Below, piece by piece: positions 29,206 through 40,008 of a stretch of 64,000 nt of DNA. The position numbers were made by a program, and so were the translations under genes. The first letter of the stretch is position 1; each line of letters begins with the position of its first letter. Where the stretch lies: NCBI RefSeq assembly GCF_016887965.1, contig NZ_JAFDVD010000004.1, positions 62,001-126,000 of the forward strand. Reading direction: 5' to 3'. A model generated the notes under the pieces. That model did not search any database. It was not told where the DNA came from and saw only the letters and a program-made list of their open reading frames with translations. This stretch comes from Phycicoccus sonneratiae. GTDB lineage: Bacteria; Actinomycetota; Actinomycetes; Actinomycetales; Dermatophilaceae.

Positions 29206-29988
29206 GTGCGGCGCGGTCTCGCACGCTCCCGGGGCGACGCGCGGGAGCTCGTCGAGCGCGGCGTGGTGCGCGTCGCGGGGGCGCCCGCCCGCAAGCCGTC
29301 GCACCCCGTGGAGGCCGACACCGACCTCGTCGTCGAGGCCGACGGCCCGCGCTGGGTCGGTCGGGCCGCCCACAAGCTGCTCGCCGCGCTCGAGCGCTGG
29401 ACCCATGACGGCCTGACGGTCGAGGGCCGGCGCTGCATCGACGTCGGCGCGTCCACGGGCGGGTTCACTCAGGTGCTGCTCGCGCACGGCGCCGCGCACG
29501 TCGTCGCCCTCGACGTCGGCCACGGCCAGCTCGCCCCGGAGGTGGCCGACGACCCGCGCGTCGAGGACCGGTCCGGCACGACCGTCCGCGGCCTCACGGC
29601 CGCCGACGTCGGCGGCCCCTTCGAGCTCGTCGTCGCCGACCTGTCGTTCATCTCCGTCACGCTCGTCGCGCCTGAGCTCGCCGCCCTGACCGCCCCGTCC
29701 GGCGACCTCGTCGTCCTCGTCAAGCCGCAGTTCGAGGTCGGCCGGCGCCGGCACGGCGTGGTCACGAGCACGGCCGACCGGGTGGCGGCGCTCGACGGGG
29801 TGCTCCGGGCCCTCACGGACCGGGGCCTGCACGTCCACGGCCTCGCGCCCAGCCCGATCTCCGGAAGCACCGGCAACGCCGAGTACCTCGTGTGGGCCCG
29901 GTCGGTGCCGTCGGACACAATGACACCGGACGAGGTCCGCGCCGCCGTGCGCGAGGCCACCGAGGCGACCGCGGGAGGAGCACGATGA
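29206..29988 (+). CDS. tlyA: TlyA-type rRNA 2'-O-methyltransferase
   Basis: S4-domain plus FtsJ-like methyltransferase (260 aa from the first GTG). TlyA methylates ribose 2'-OH groups in 16S and 23S rRNA and its loss gives capreomycin resistance in mycobacteria. The SAM-binding loop is CIDVGASTGGFTQVLL; ADLSFISV and LVKPQFEVG follow. The S4 domain appears to begin upstream of the GTG: the same frame reads DIARLDAELV just before it, matching the usual TlyA start, but no ATG, GTG, TTG or CTG occurs there. ATC at 29182 may be the real start. Overlaps the NAD kinase start by 4 nt. Confidence 0.88.
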   Translation: MRRGLARSRGDARELVERGVVRVAGAPARKPSHPVEADTDLVVEADGPRWVGRAAHKLLAALERWTHDGLTVEGRRCIDVGASTGGFTQVLLAHGAAHVVALDVGHGQLAPEVADDPRVEDRSGTTVRGLTAADVGGPFELVVADLSFISVTLVAPELAALTAPSGDLVVLVKPQFEVGRRRHGVVTSTADRVAALDGVLRALTDRGLHVHGLAPSPISGSTGNAEYLVWARSVPSDTMTPDEVRAAVREATEATAGGAR

Positions 29989-30920
29989 GCACCCCCTCGC
30001 GCCGTGTCCTGCTCGTCACCCACCAGTCCCGCCCCGACGCCCAGGAGCTCGCGGCCGCCGTCGCGTCCCGTCTGCTCGGCGCGGGCATCGGCGTCTGCGC
30101 CCCCGAGACCGACCTGGCGGGCACCCCGCTCGGTGCCGTCGAGGGGGTCGGGGCGGTCGCCGAGGACGGCGCGGGCCTCGACTGCGAGCTCGTCTGCGTG
30201 CTCGGTGGTGACGGCACCATCCTGCGGGGCGCCGAGATCTCGCGCGGCTCCGGTGCGCCCCTCCTCGGGGTGAACCTCGGCCACGTCGGCTTCCTCGCCG
30301 AGGCCGAGCGCGAGGACCTCGACGCCACGGTCGAGCGCATCTGCGCCCGCGACTACACGGTCGAGGAGCGGATGACCCTCGAGGTGCGGGCCCGCCTCGA
30401 CGGCGACCCGGTCTTCAGCTCCTGGGCGCTCAACGAGGTGAGCGTCGAGAAGGCCTCCCGCGAGCGGATGCTCGAGCTCACCGTCGAGATCGACGGGCAC
30501 CCGCTGTCCACGTGGGGCTGTGACGGTGTCGTCGTCGCGACCCCCACGGGGTCCACCGCCTACGCCTTCTCGGCCGGCGGACCCGTCGTCTGGCCCGACG
30601 TCGAGGCCGTCCTCCTCGTGCCCATCAGCGCCCACGCGCTCTTCGCCCGGTCGGTCGTCGTCGGCCCGCAGTCGCACCTGGCGGTCCAGCTGCTCGCGCA
30701 CTCCGACGCCTCGGCCGTCCTCTGGTGCGACGGACGCCGGGCGGTCACCCTGCCGCCGGGGGCGCAGGTCGAGGTCCAGCGCTCCGATCAGCCGGTGCGC
30801 CTCGCCCGCCTCTCCGAGGCCGCGTTCACCGACCGCCTCGTCCGCAAGTTCGACCTGCCGGTCCACGGCTGGCGCGGCGCGGCCCGCCAGCGCGCGGCGG
30901 AGGAGGGCCCCGCGCGGTGA
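29985..30920 (+). CDS. nadK: NAD kinase
   Basis: ATP- or polyphosphate-dependent NAD kinase (311 aa) making NADP in the cytoplasm. The GGDG motif is at residues 74-77 (VLGGDGTILRGAE), with NLGHVGFLAE and the second conserved segment TPTGSTAYAFSAGGP. The ATG overlaps the tlyA stop (ATGA), and recN overlaps its own stop (GTGA). The tlyA-nadK-recN order is conserved across bacteria. Confidence 0.96.
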   Translation: MSTPSRRVLLVTHQSRPDAQELAAAVASRLLGAGIGVCAPETDLAGTPLGAVEGVGAVAEDGAGLDCELVCVLGGDGTILRGAEISRGSGAPLLGVNLGHVGFLAEAEREDLDATVERICARDYTVEERMTLEVRARLDGDPVFSSWALNEVSVEKASRERMLELTVEIDGHPLSTWGCDGVVVATPTGSTAYAFSAGGPVVWPDVEAVLLVPISAHALFARSVVVGPQSHLAVQLLAHSDASAVLWCDGRRAVTLPPGAQVEVQRSDQPVRLARLSEAAFTDRLVRKFDLPVHGWRGAARQRAAEEGPAR

Positions 30921-32605
30921 TCGAGGAGATCCGGATCCGCGACCTGGGGGTCATCGACGAGGCCGTCCTGCCGCTGCACCGGGGGCTCACCGTCCTCACC
31001 GGCGAGACCGGCGCCGGCAAGACGATGGTCGTCACGGCCCTCGGCCTGCTGCTCGGGGGCCGGGGCGACTCCGGCCTCGTGCGCGCCGGCGCGCAGCGCA
31101 CGGTCGTCGAGGGGCTCGTCGACCTGCCCGAGGGGCACGCCGCCCTCGTCCGGGCCGAGGAGGCGGGCGCCGACACCGCCGAGGGCCTCGTCCTCGTCCG
31201 CTCGGTCACCGCCGACGGGCGCTCGCGGGCCCACGTGGGCGGCCGGGCCGCTCCCGTCGGGGTGCTCGCCGAGCTCGCCGAGCACCTCGTCGCCGTCCAC
31301 GGCCAGGCCGACCAGTGGCGGCTGCGCCGCGCCGACGAGCACCGGGAGGTCCTCGACGCCTTCGGCGGCCCCGACCTCGCCGCTGCGCTCGAGGAGTACC
31401 GGCAGGTGCACACCGAGCTGCTCGGCGTCGAGTCCGAGCTCGAGGAGCTCCGGGCGGCCGCCGCCGAGCGCGCCCGCGAGGCCGAGACCCTCCGGGTCGG
31501 CCTCGAGCGCATCGAGGCCGTCGACCCGCAGCCGGGGGAGGACGAGTCGCTGCGCGCCGAGTCCGACCGGCTCGGGCACGCCGAGGAGCTGCGCACCGCG
31601 GCCGGAGGAGCCCACGACGTCCTCAGCGGCGAACCCGACGGTGGCGCCGGCGGGGCCGGGGTCGTCGAGGCCCTCGCCGCGGCCTCGGCCCGCATCGCCG
31701 CCGCGTCGGCCAACGACGCCGCCCTCGCGGCACTCGGCACGCGCGTCGACGAGCTGCGCTACCTCGCCGCCGACGTCGCCGCCGACCTCGGGGCCTACCT
31801 CGCCGACGCCGACGTCGATCCCGCCCGGCTCGACCAGGTCGAGCAGCGGCGGGCGGCGCTCGGTGACCTCACCCGGCTCTACGGCCCGGGCGTCGACGAC
31901 GTCCTCGCGTGGGGGAGTGCCGCCGCGGCCCGCGTCACCGAGCTCGAGGGCACCGGCGACCGGATCGGCGAGCTCGAGGAGCGGGCCGCTGCCCTCGGGA
32001 CGCGTCGCGAGGCCGCGGCCGCCGTCCTCGGCGAGCACCGCCGCACGGCCGCCGAGGCGCTCGGGGCGCGGATCACCGACGAGCTCGGCCACCTCTCGAT
32101 GGGTGCGGCCACCGTCACGGTCGCCGTCGAGGACACCGGCCGCTACGGCGCCGAGGGGCGCGAGGCGGTCGAGGTCCGGCTCGCCTCCGGCCCGGGGACC
32201 CAGCCTCGCTCGGTCACCAAGGCCGCCTCCGGGGGTGAGCTCTCGCGGGTCATGCTCGCCATCGAGGTGGCCACCGCGGACGCCGTCACCTCTGTCCCGA
32301 CCTTCGTCTTCGACGAGGTCGACGCCGGCGTCGGGGGCCGGGCGGCGGTCGACGTCGGGGCCCGCCTCGCGGCCCTGGCCCGGCACGCCCAGGTCGTCGT
32401 CGTCACCCACCTCGCCCAGGTGGCGGCCCACGCCGACCGCCACCTCGTCGTCGAGAAGTCCGACGACGGGCACGTGACCCGCAGCATGGTCCACGCGGTG
32501 GAGGGCGAGGAGCGCGTCGCCGAGCTGGCCCGGATGCTCGGGGGTTCGGGCACCCGCGCCGCCCTCGACCACGCGCGCGACCTCCTCGGTCGCGCCCGCG
32601 CCTGA
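30917..32605 (+). CDS. recN: DNA repair protein RecN
   Basis: SMC-like ATPase (562 aa) that helps repair double-strand breaks. Walker A is GETGAGKT (29-36), the ABC signature is ASGGELSRVMLA and Walker B is FVFDEVDAGVGG near the C-terminus. The middle (about 150-390) is a Glu/Ala-rich coiled coil. The GTG overlaps the nadK stop by 4 nt. In many bacteria recN is SOS-induced; no LexA box was recognised here because it sits inside an operon. Confidence 0.96.
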   Translation: MIEEIRIRDLGVIDEAVLPLHRGLTVLTGETGAGKTMVVTALGLLLGGRGDSGLVRAGAQRTVVEGLVDLPEGHAALVRAEEAGADTAEGLVLVRSVTADGRSRAHVGGRAAPVGVLAELAEHLVAVHGQADQWRLRRADEHREVLDAFGGPDLAAALEEYRQVHTELLGVESELEELRAAAAERAREAETLRVGLERIEAVDPQPGEDESLRAESDRLGHAEELRTAAGGAHDVLSGEPDGGAGGAGVVEALAAASARIAAASANDAALAALGTRVDELRYLAADVAADLGAYLADADVDPARLDQVEQRRAALGDLTRLYGPGVDDVLAWGSAAAARVTELEGTGDRIGELEERAAALGTRREAAAAVLGEHRRTAAEALGARITDELGHLSMGAATVTVAVEDTGRYGAEGREAVEVRLASGPGTQPRSVTKAASGGELSRVMLAIEVATADAVTSVPTFVFDEVDAGVGGRAAVDVGARLAALARHAQVVVVTHLAQVAAHADRHLVVEKSDDGHVTRSMVHAVEGEERVAELARMLGGSGTRAALDHARDLLGRARA

Positions 32606-32615
32606 GCCGGTCTGG

Positions 32616-32621
32616 CACGAT
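32616..32621 (+). promoter_or_regulatory. -10 box, probable leaderless start of steA
   Basis: CACGAT followed by 7 nt and the ATG at 32629; C replaces the first T of TANNNT. Confidence 0.35.
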
Positions 32622-32628
32622 GGTGCAG

Positions 32629-33807
32629 ATGTCCATCCGCCTCCCTCACCGCCGCGACCGCGACCCCTCGTCCGGGGGCCACGGCCCGGCCCGTGTCGAC
32701 CGGCGGACCAAGAACCTCACGAAGCGGCTCAAGGCCGGCGACGTCGCGGTCATCGACCACGAGGACATCGACCGGGTCAGCGCCGAGGCGCTCGTCGCCT
32801 GCCGCCCGGTCGCCGTCGTCAACGCGGCGTCCTCGATCTCCGGGCGCTACCCGAACCTCGGTCCCGAGATCATCGTCGCCGCCGGCATCCCGCTGCTCGA
32901 CGCCGCCGGTCCGGAGGTGATGACCCTCAAGGACGGAGCCCCGCTGCGCCTCGAGGCAGGCGCCCTCCACGGGGAGGACGGGCCGGTCGGTCACGGGCAC
33001 CTGCTCGACGCCGACGCCGTCCAGGAGGCGATGACCCTCGCGCGCGCCGGCCTGTCCACCGAGATCGAGGCCTTCGCCGAGAACACCATGGACTACCTGC
33101 GCCAGGAGCGCGAGCTGCTCTTCGACGGGGTCGGCGTCCCGGACATCCGCACCGACCTCGACGGCCGCCACGTGCTCATCGTCGTGCGCGGCTACCACTA
33201 CAAGGAGGACCTCGAGATCCTCCGGCCCTACATCCGCGAGTTCAAGCCCATCCTCATCGGCGTCGACGGCGGGGCCGACGCCCTCATCGAGGCGCGGCAC
33301 ACCCCGGACCTCATCGTCGGCGACATGGACTCGGTGTCCGACAGCGCGCTGCGCTCCGGGGCCGAGATCGTCGTCCACGCCTACCGCGACGGCCGTGCGC
33401 CGGGCCTCGAGCGCGTCCGCGAGCTCGGGGTCGAGCCGGTCGTCTTTCCGGCGACCGGCACGAGCGAGGACGTCGCGATGCTGCTCGCCGACGACAAGGG
33501 CGCCACCCTCATCGTCGCCGTCGGGACCCACGTCACCCTCGTCGAGTTCCTCGACAAGGGGCGGTCCGGGATGGCCAGCACCTTCCTCACCCGGCTGCGG
33601 GTGGGGGGCAAGCTCGTGGACGCCAAGGGGGTGAGCCGTCTGTACCGGACGCGCATCTCCTCGTTCAGCATCCTGCTCATGCTCGCCGTCGCCGTCATCG
33701 CGCTGGGCGCGGCGCTGTGGTCCACCGCCGGTGGCCGCGCGCTGCTCCAGGTCCTCGCGGCCAAGGCCGACGACCTGTGGACCCTGCTCGGAGGAGTGTT
33801 CGGGTGA
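32629..33807 (+). CDS. steA: SteA-like cytokinetic-ring / envelope protein
   Basis: A 392-aa protein matching the actinobacterial SteA family (Rv1697-type, thiamin-pyrophosphokinase-like fold). Recognisable segments are NAASSISGRYPNLGPEII, VDGGADALIEARHTPDLIVGDMDS and GTSEDVAMLLADDKGA. One membrane helix near residues 347-368 anchors the C-terminus. In Corynebacterium, SteA and SteB act together at the division site and influence cell separation. ATG 32629 is favoured by a CACGAT -10 box 7 nt upstream; ATG 32620 is in frame. Coupled to the next gene (GTGA). Confidence 0.85.
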   Translation: MSIRLPHRRDRDPSSGGHGPARVDRRTKNLTKRLKAGDVAVIDHEDIDRVSAEALVACRPVAVVNAASSISGRYPNLGPEIIVAAGIPLLDAAGPEVMTLKDGAPLRLEAGALHGEDGPVGHGHLLDADAVQEAMTLARAGLSTEIEAFAENTMDYLRQERELLFDGVGVPDIRTDLDGRHVLIVVRGYHYKEDLEILRPYIREFKPILIGVDGGADALIEARHTPDLIVGDMDSVSDSALRSGAEIVVHAYRDGRAPGLERVRELGVEPVVFPATGTSEDVAMLLADDKGATLIVAVGTHVTLVEFLDKGRSGMASTFLTRLRVGGKLVDAKGVSRLYRTRISSFSILLMLAVAVIALGAALWSTAGGRALLQVLAAKADDLWTLLGGVFG

Positions 33808-34760
33808 TCGACTTCCGCTACCACATCGTCTCGATCGTCTCGATCTTCCTCGCCCTCGCGGTGGGGATCGTCCTCGGGGCCGGACCGCTCCAGGGCGAGA
33901 TCGGGTCGACCCTGACCAACGAGCTCGCGGGGCTGCGTAAGGACAAGGCGCAGCTCAACGACCAGCTCGACACCGCCCGCAAGGGGGCCGAGGCCCGCGA
34001 CGCCTACCTCACGGCCACCTCCGGCCGCGTCCTCGACGGCGCGCTCCAGGACCGCAGCGTCGCCCTCGTCGTGCTGCCGGGGGCCGACGCGTCGGTCAGC
34101 GAGTCCCTCGTCGAGACCCTCGGCACCGCCGGGGCCCGGCTGGCCTCGACGACCTCGGTCGCCCAGGAGTGGGTGAGCACCGACGAGACGACCGCCGGGG
34201 CCCGCGACCGGGCGGTCGCCGACGTCGCCAAGCAGACCGGGGCCGACACCTCGGCGGGCTCGGCACAGGCCCAGGACGTCCTGCTCGCGACCCTGCTCAC
34301 CCGCACCGCCCCGGCCGGCGACGCCGGACCGGACGACACGACCGCCCGCACCGGCCTCGAGGCGCTCGCCGACGCCGGGCTCATCTCGCTCGACGCCCCC
34401 GACTTCACCCGCGCCGACCTCGTCGTCGTCGTCGGCGGGGCGGTCACCGAGGGCGACCAGGCCGCGCGCACGCAGGAGGCCGGCCGGTGGGTCGCGCTCA
34501 CCGTGGCCCTCGACACCCGCTCGCGCGGCGCGGTCGTCGCGTCCGACCTGACGACGCAGACCACCGGCACGCCCGTGCTCACCACGCTGCGCGACACCTC
34601 CTCGGCCGTCTCGGAGGTCTCGGGGGTCGACGACGCCGCCGGGCCGATGGGCCTGGCCAGCGTGGTGTTCGCGCTCGTCGAGCAGTCCGGGGGCAAGACC
34701 GGCCAGTACGGGCTGGGCGCCGGCACCGACGCCGCCTTCGCGCCGGTCCCGCAGTCGTGA
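33804..34760 (+). CDS. steB: SteB / MctB-like membrane protein
   Basis: A 318-aa protein of the SteB family, also called copper transporter MctB in mycobacteria (Rv1698). It has one N-terminal membrane helix (residues 6-28, VSIVSIFLALAVGIVLGAGP), a coiled coil (about 36-70) and a large extracytoplasmic domain. Mycobacterial MctB is linked to copper tolerance, the corynebacterial protein to cell separation with SteA. Position directly after steA supports the call. The GTG overlaps the steA stop by 4 nt. Confidence 0.83.
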   Translation: MIDFRYHIVSIVSIFLALAVGIVLGAGPLQGEIGSTLTNELAGLRKDKAQLNDQLDTARKGAEARDAYLTATSGRVLDGALQDRSVALVVLPGADASVSESLVETLGTAGARLASTTSVAQEWVSTDETTAGARDRAVADVAKQTGADTSAGSAQAQDVLLATLLTRTAPAGDAGPDDTTARTGLEALADAGLISLDAPDFTRADLVVVVGGAVTEGDQAARTQEAGRWVALTVALDTRSRGAVVASDLTTQTTGTPVLTTLRDTSSAVSEVSGVDDAAGPMGLASVVFALVEQSGGKTGQYGLGAGTDAAFAPVPQS

Positions 34761-35578
34761 GGGGCCGCCCGGTCCTCGCGGGTCTGCTCGGCGGGCTCGC
34801 CGCGGCCGGCGCCCACCGGGTGCTCACCGACCGGGTCCGCTCCTCCCGCTGGACGCGCACGAACCACGCCGGATCCGAGGTCACGCTGCTCGAGGGACCC
34901 GCGTGGGTCGCGGGTGGTGTGCTCGGTGCGGCCCTCGGCGGCCCGGCCGGGGCGCTCGCGGCCGGGGCCTCCGGGGCGCTCGGCGCCCTCGACGACCTCG
35001 CCGGCGACGGCTCCTCCAAGGGGCTGCGGGGCCACCTCGGCGCAGCGGCGCGGGGACGGGTGACCACCGGTGCGGTCAAGGTCGTCGGGCTCGGGGTCAC
35101 CGGGCTGGTCGCCGCGGTCCTGCTCGACCGGGACCGCGACGACGTGCGCGCGCTCGACACCCTCGTCGGGGGTGCGACCGTCGCCGGGGCCGCCAACCTC
35201 GTCAACCTCCTCGACCTGCGCCCCGGGCGCGCGCTCAAGGCCACGGTGCTCGCCGCCGCCCCGCTGCTCCTCTGGCCCGCGGCCACCCCGCACGCCGTCC
35301 GGTCGCGGGTGCACGCGGCCGCGGCGGCCGGTGCCGCGCTCGGGGTCCTGCGTCCCGACCTCGCCGGCACCGCGATGCTCGGCGACACCGGCGCCAACGC
35401 GGCCGGAGCACTGCTCGGCACGGCCCTCGTCGGACGCACCGGACGGCGCGGCCGGGTGCTGGCGCTCGCCGTCCTCACCGCGGCGACCCTGGCCTCCGAG
35501 AAGGTCAGCTTCACGGCGGTCATCGAGTCGACCCCGGGGCTGCGCGAGCTCGACGCCTGGGGACGTCCGGCCCGATGA
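34757..35578 (+). CDS. MraY/WecA-like membrane glycosylphosphotransferase homologue
   Basis: A 273-aa polytopic membrane protein. Three segments resemble the polyprenyl-phosphate glycosyl-1-phosphate transferases: an Asp pair followed by Lys (GALDDLAGDGSSKGLRGH), the Asn/Asp segment NLVNLLDLRPGRALK and AMLGDTGANAAGALLG. MraY and WecA use these residues for Mg and the lipid phosphate. It is shorter than MraY (about 360) or WecA, with perhaps 7-8 helices. The neighbours, a MurJ-type flippase and a glycosyltransferase, suggest making a lipid-linked sugar; substrate and activity are unproven. Overlaps steB and murJ by 4 nt. Confidence 0.65.
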   Translation: MRGRPVLAGLLGGLAAAGAHRVLTDRVRSSRWTRTNHAGSEVTLLEGPAWVAGGVLGAALGGPAGALAAGASGALGALDDLAGDGSSKGLRGHLGAAARGRVTTGAVKVVGLGVTGLVAAVLLDRDRDDVRALDTLVGGATVAGAANLVNLLDLRPGRALKATVLAAAPLLLWPAATPHAVRSRVHAAAAAGAALGVLRPDLAGTAMLGDTGANAAGALLGTALVGRTGRRGRVLALAVLTAATLASEKVSFTAVIESTPGLRELDAWGRPAR

Positions 35579-37203
35579 CCGAGCGCAAGCTCGCCGCCGG
35601 CATCGCCGGGGCCGCGGGCCTCATCGCCGTCGTGACCGTCGTCGCGCGGGCGGCCGGCTTCGCCCGGATCCTCGTCTTCGCGGACTCGGTGCGCGCCCAG
35701 GGCGTCGGCGAGATCTACCAGAGCGTCAACGCCCTGCCGAACGTGCTCTTCGAGGTCGCCGCGGGCGGGGTGCTCGCGGCCGTCGCCGTGCCGCTCATCG
35801 CGCACCGCCTCGGCGCGGGCGAGCGCGAGCGGGCCGACCACCTCGCGTCGGTGCTGCTCACCTGGGCGCTCGTCGTGCTCGTGCCGCTGGCCGCCGTGCT
35901 CTGGCTCGCCGCGCCGCTGCTGTCGGGGTGGATCATCGACGACTTCGACCCCCGGGCCCACGAGGTGGGCACGACCCTGCTGCGCATCTTCGCCGTGCAG
36001 GTCCCGCTCTACGGCGTCGGCATCATCCTCACCGGGCTGCTCCAGGCGCACCGGCGCTTCCTCGCCGCGGCCCTGGCCCCGCTCGTCTCCTCGGTCGTCG
36101 TCCTCGCCTCCTACCTCTGGTACGGCACCCTGACCGATGGCGAGGTCTCGCCCTCGGTCGTCGACGGCGGCGCGGTCGCGGTGCTCGGGTGGGGCACCAC
36201 GCTCGGCGTCGTCGTCCTGTCGCTGCCGCTGCTCGTCCCGGCCCTGTCCACGGGCTGGCGGTGGCGCCCGGCCCTGCGGCTCGAGCGTGAGGACGCCGTC
36301 CGGATCCGGGCGCTGGCCGGCGCCGGGGTGCTGGCCCTGGCCGCCCAGCAGCTCGCGGTGCTCGTGACGCTGTGGCTGCTCAACCACACGGGCACCCGTG
36401 GCTCGTTCACCGTCTACCAGTACGTCCAGGCGGTGTACCTCCTGCCGTACGCGGTGCTCGCCGTCCCCGTGGCGGTCAGCGCCTTCCCCGCGCTCGCCGC
36501 GCGCACCGGCGCCGGCGAGGACACCTCGGCCACCCTCGCGCGCTCGCTGCGGGCGGTCCTCGTCCTCACCGGGCTGGCCGCCGGGGTGCTCATCGCCGCG
36601 GCGCCCACCATCGGCGCGTTCTTCACGACCCTCGACGCCAGGCGCGGGACCGAGGGCGCCAGCCCGGAGGCGCTCGCCGCCCTCGCGCCCGCGCTCACCG
36701 CGTACGCACCCGGCGTCGTCGGCTTCGGCGTGGCCGCCCTGCTCACCCGCGCGCTCTACGTCCGCGGCCGCCCGCTCGACGCCGCCTGGGCGGTCGGCCT
36801 CGGCTGGGCGATGGCCGCCCTCGTCCCGCTCGTCCTCGTCGGCACGGACCGCGGGGCGGACACGACGCTGCGCGTGCTCGGCCTCGCCTCGACCCTCGGG
36901 ATGACCGCCACGGCGCTCCTGCTCGTCGTCCTCGTGCGCCGGGCCTGGGGGCCGGAGGTCAGCCGGGGGCTCGGTCGCACGGCCGGGGCGCTCGTCGTCG
37001 CCCTCGCGCTCTCGCTCGTCGTCGGCGACCTCGTGACCCGCGGCCGCACCTACGACGGGCTGCTCGACGCGGTCCTCTGGGGGCTGCTCGCCGGGGCCGC
37101 CGCGCTCGTCGCCGGGCTGCTCTCGGTGTTCTACGGCGACCGCCGGATGATGGGCGAGATCCGCGACCGCGGACGCGCCCGTCGGCGGGGGAGTGCCTCG
37201 TGA
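35575..37203 (+). CDS. MurJ/MviN-type lipid flippase
   Basis: A 542-aa membrane protein with about 14 predicted helices, in the MurJ/MVF group of the MOP superfamily. The N-terminus (AAGLIAVVTVVARAAGFARILVFADSVRAQGVGEIYQSVNA is the start region, residues 13-53) matches the family, as does PNVLFEVAAGGVLAAVAVPL split over helix 2. MurJ moves lipid II across the membrane. Actinobacteria usually have a separate large MviN near the origin with a kinase-like tail, so this one may be a paralogue serving a different lipid-linked glycan. Overlaps its neighbours by 4 nt each. Confidence 0.8.
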   Translation: MTERKLAAGIAGAAGLIAVVTVVARAAGFARILVFADSVRAQGVGEIYQSVNALPNVLFEVAAGGVLAAVAVPLIAHRLGAGERERADHLASVLLTWALVVLVPLAAVLWLAAPLLSGWIIDDFDPRAHEVGTTLLRIFAVQVPLYGVGIILTGLLQAHRRFLAAALAPLVSSVVVLASYLWYGTLTDGEVSPSVVDGGAVAVLGWGTTLGVVVLSLPLLVPALSTGWRWRPALRLEREDAVRIRALAGAGVLALAAQQLAVLVTLWLLNHTGTRGSFTVYQYVQAVYLLPYAVLAVPVAVSAFPALAARTGAGEDTSATLARSLRAVLVLTGLAAGVLIAAAPTIGAFFTTLDARRGTEGASPEALAALAPALTAYAPGVVGFGVAALLTRALYVRGRPLDAAWAVGLGWAMAALVPLVLVGTDRGADTTLRVLGLASTLGMTATALLLVVLVRRAWGPEVSRGLGRTAGALVVALALSLVVGDLVTRGRTYDGLLDAVLWGLLAGAAALVAGLLSVFYGDRRMMGEIRDRGRARRRGSAS

Positions 37204-38276
37204 AGGTCCTGCTCGTCATGGGCACCAGCGCCGGCGGCGTCGGGGCGCACGTGCGAGGGCTCGCCCGGCTGCTCGACGGCGCCGGCCACCACGTCGTCGT
37301 CGCCGGGCCGGCCGAGGCGGCCGAGCGCTTCCGGCTCGCCGAGCACGCGACGCCCGTGCCGCTCGAGGTCACCGACCGGCCGCACCCGGTCCGCGACGTC
37401 CGGGCCGTGCGCGACCTCGCCGAGCTGGTCCGGGGCGCCGACATCGTCCACGCCCACGGGCTGCGGGCCGGGGCGCTCGCGGTGCTCGCCGGCACGGGGT
37501 CCCCGGTGCCGCTCGTCACGACGCTGCACAACGCCGCCCCGACCGGCCGGGTCACGGGCACGGTCTACGCCGGGCTCGAGCGGGTCGTGGCTCGCGGCTC
37601 GGACGTCGTCCTCGGGGTGTCCGCCGACCTCGTCGCGCGGATGCGCCGCCTCGGCGCGCGCCGCACCGGGCTGGCCGTCGTCCCGGCGCCGCCGTTCGCC
37701 GCGCCGGCCCGCGACCGGTACGCCGTGCACGCCGAGCTCGGCATCGACGCGCGGACCGCCCTCGGCGTCGTGCTGGCGCGCCTCGCGCCGCAGAAGGGCC
37801 TCGACCTGCTCCTCGACGCCCACCGCGACCTCGGCGACCTCGACCTGCTCACCGTCGTCGCCGGCGACGGCCCGCTGCGCGCACCGCTCCAGCGCCGCAT
37901 CGACGCCGAGGACCTGCCGGTGCGCCTGCTCGGCCGGCGCGACGACGTCCCCGACCTGCTCGCCGCCGCCGACGTCGTCGTCTCGAGCGCACTCTGGGAG
38001 GGGCAGCCGGTCGGGCTCCAGGAGGCGCTGCACGCCGGAGCCGCCATCGTCGCCACCGACGTCGGGGGCACCGCGGCCGTCGTCGGTGACGCCGCCGTCC
38101 TCGTCCCGGGTGGCGACCCGGTGTCGCTCTCGCGGGGCATCCGCGACGTCGTCACCCACGGGGGAGTGCGGGACGACCTGCGCTCCAAGGCGGTCGAGCG
38201 CGCCGCGCACCTGCCCACCGAGGACGAGGCGCTCGCCGCCGCGCTGGACACCTACCGCGAGGCCGGCGCCGGATGA
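37200..38276 (+). CDS. Family 4 glycosyltransferase
   Basis: A 358-aa GT-B glycosyltransferase. The N-terminal domain has a Gly-rich loop ([18 protein letters not shown]) and [12 protein letters not shown]; the C-terminal domain has [21 protein letters not shown] and the nucleotide-sugar motif [21 protein letters not shown] with its Glu. It should add a sugar from a nucleotide or lipid donor on the cytoplasmic face. With the upstream MraY-like and MurJ-like genes it forms a three-gene envelope-glycan block. The GTG overlaps the flippase stop. Confidence 0.87.
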   Translation: MKVLLVMGTSAGGVGAHVRGLARLLDGAGHHVVVAGPAEAAERFRLAEHATPVPLEVTDRPHPVRDVRAVRDLAELVRGADIVHAHGLRAGALAVLAGTGSPVPLVTTLHNAAPTGRVTGTVYAGLERVVARGSDVVLGVSADLVARMRRLGARRTGLAVVPAPPFAAPARDRYAVHAELGIDARTALGVVLARLAPQKGLDLLLDAHRDLGDLDLLTVVAGDGPLRAPLQRRIDAEDLPVRLLGRRDDVPDLLAAADVVVSSALWEGQPVGLQEALHAGAAIVATDVGGTAAVVGDAAVLVPGGDPVSLSRGIRDVVTHGGVRDDLRSKAVERAAHLPTEDEALAAALDTYREAGAG

Positions 38277-38278
38277 CG

Positions 38279-38284
38279 TATCGT
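38279..38284 (+). promoter_or_regulatory. pyrG -10 box, probable leaderless transcript
   Basis: TATCGT followed by 8 nt and GTG 38293; the box sits in the 16-bp gap after the glycosyltransferase gene. Confidence 0.45.
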
Positions 38285-38292
38285 TGAAGCCC

Positions 38293-39994
<1,702 letters not shown>

Positions 39995-40008
<14 letters not shown>

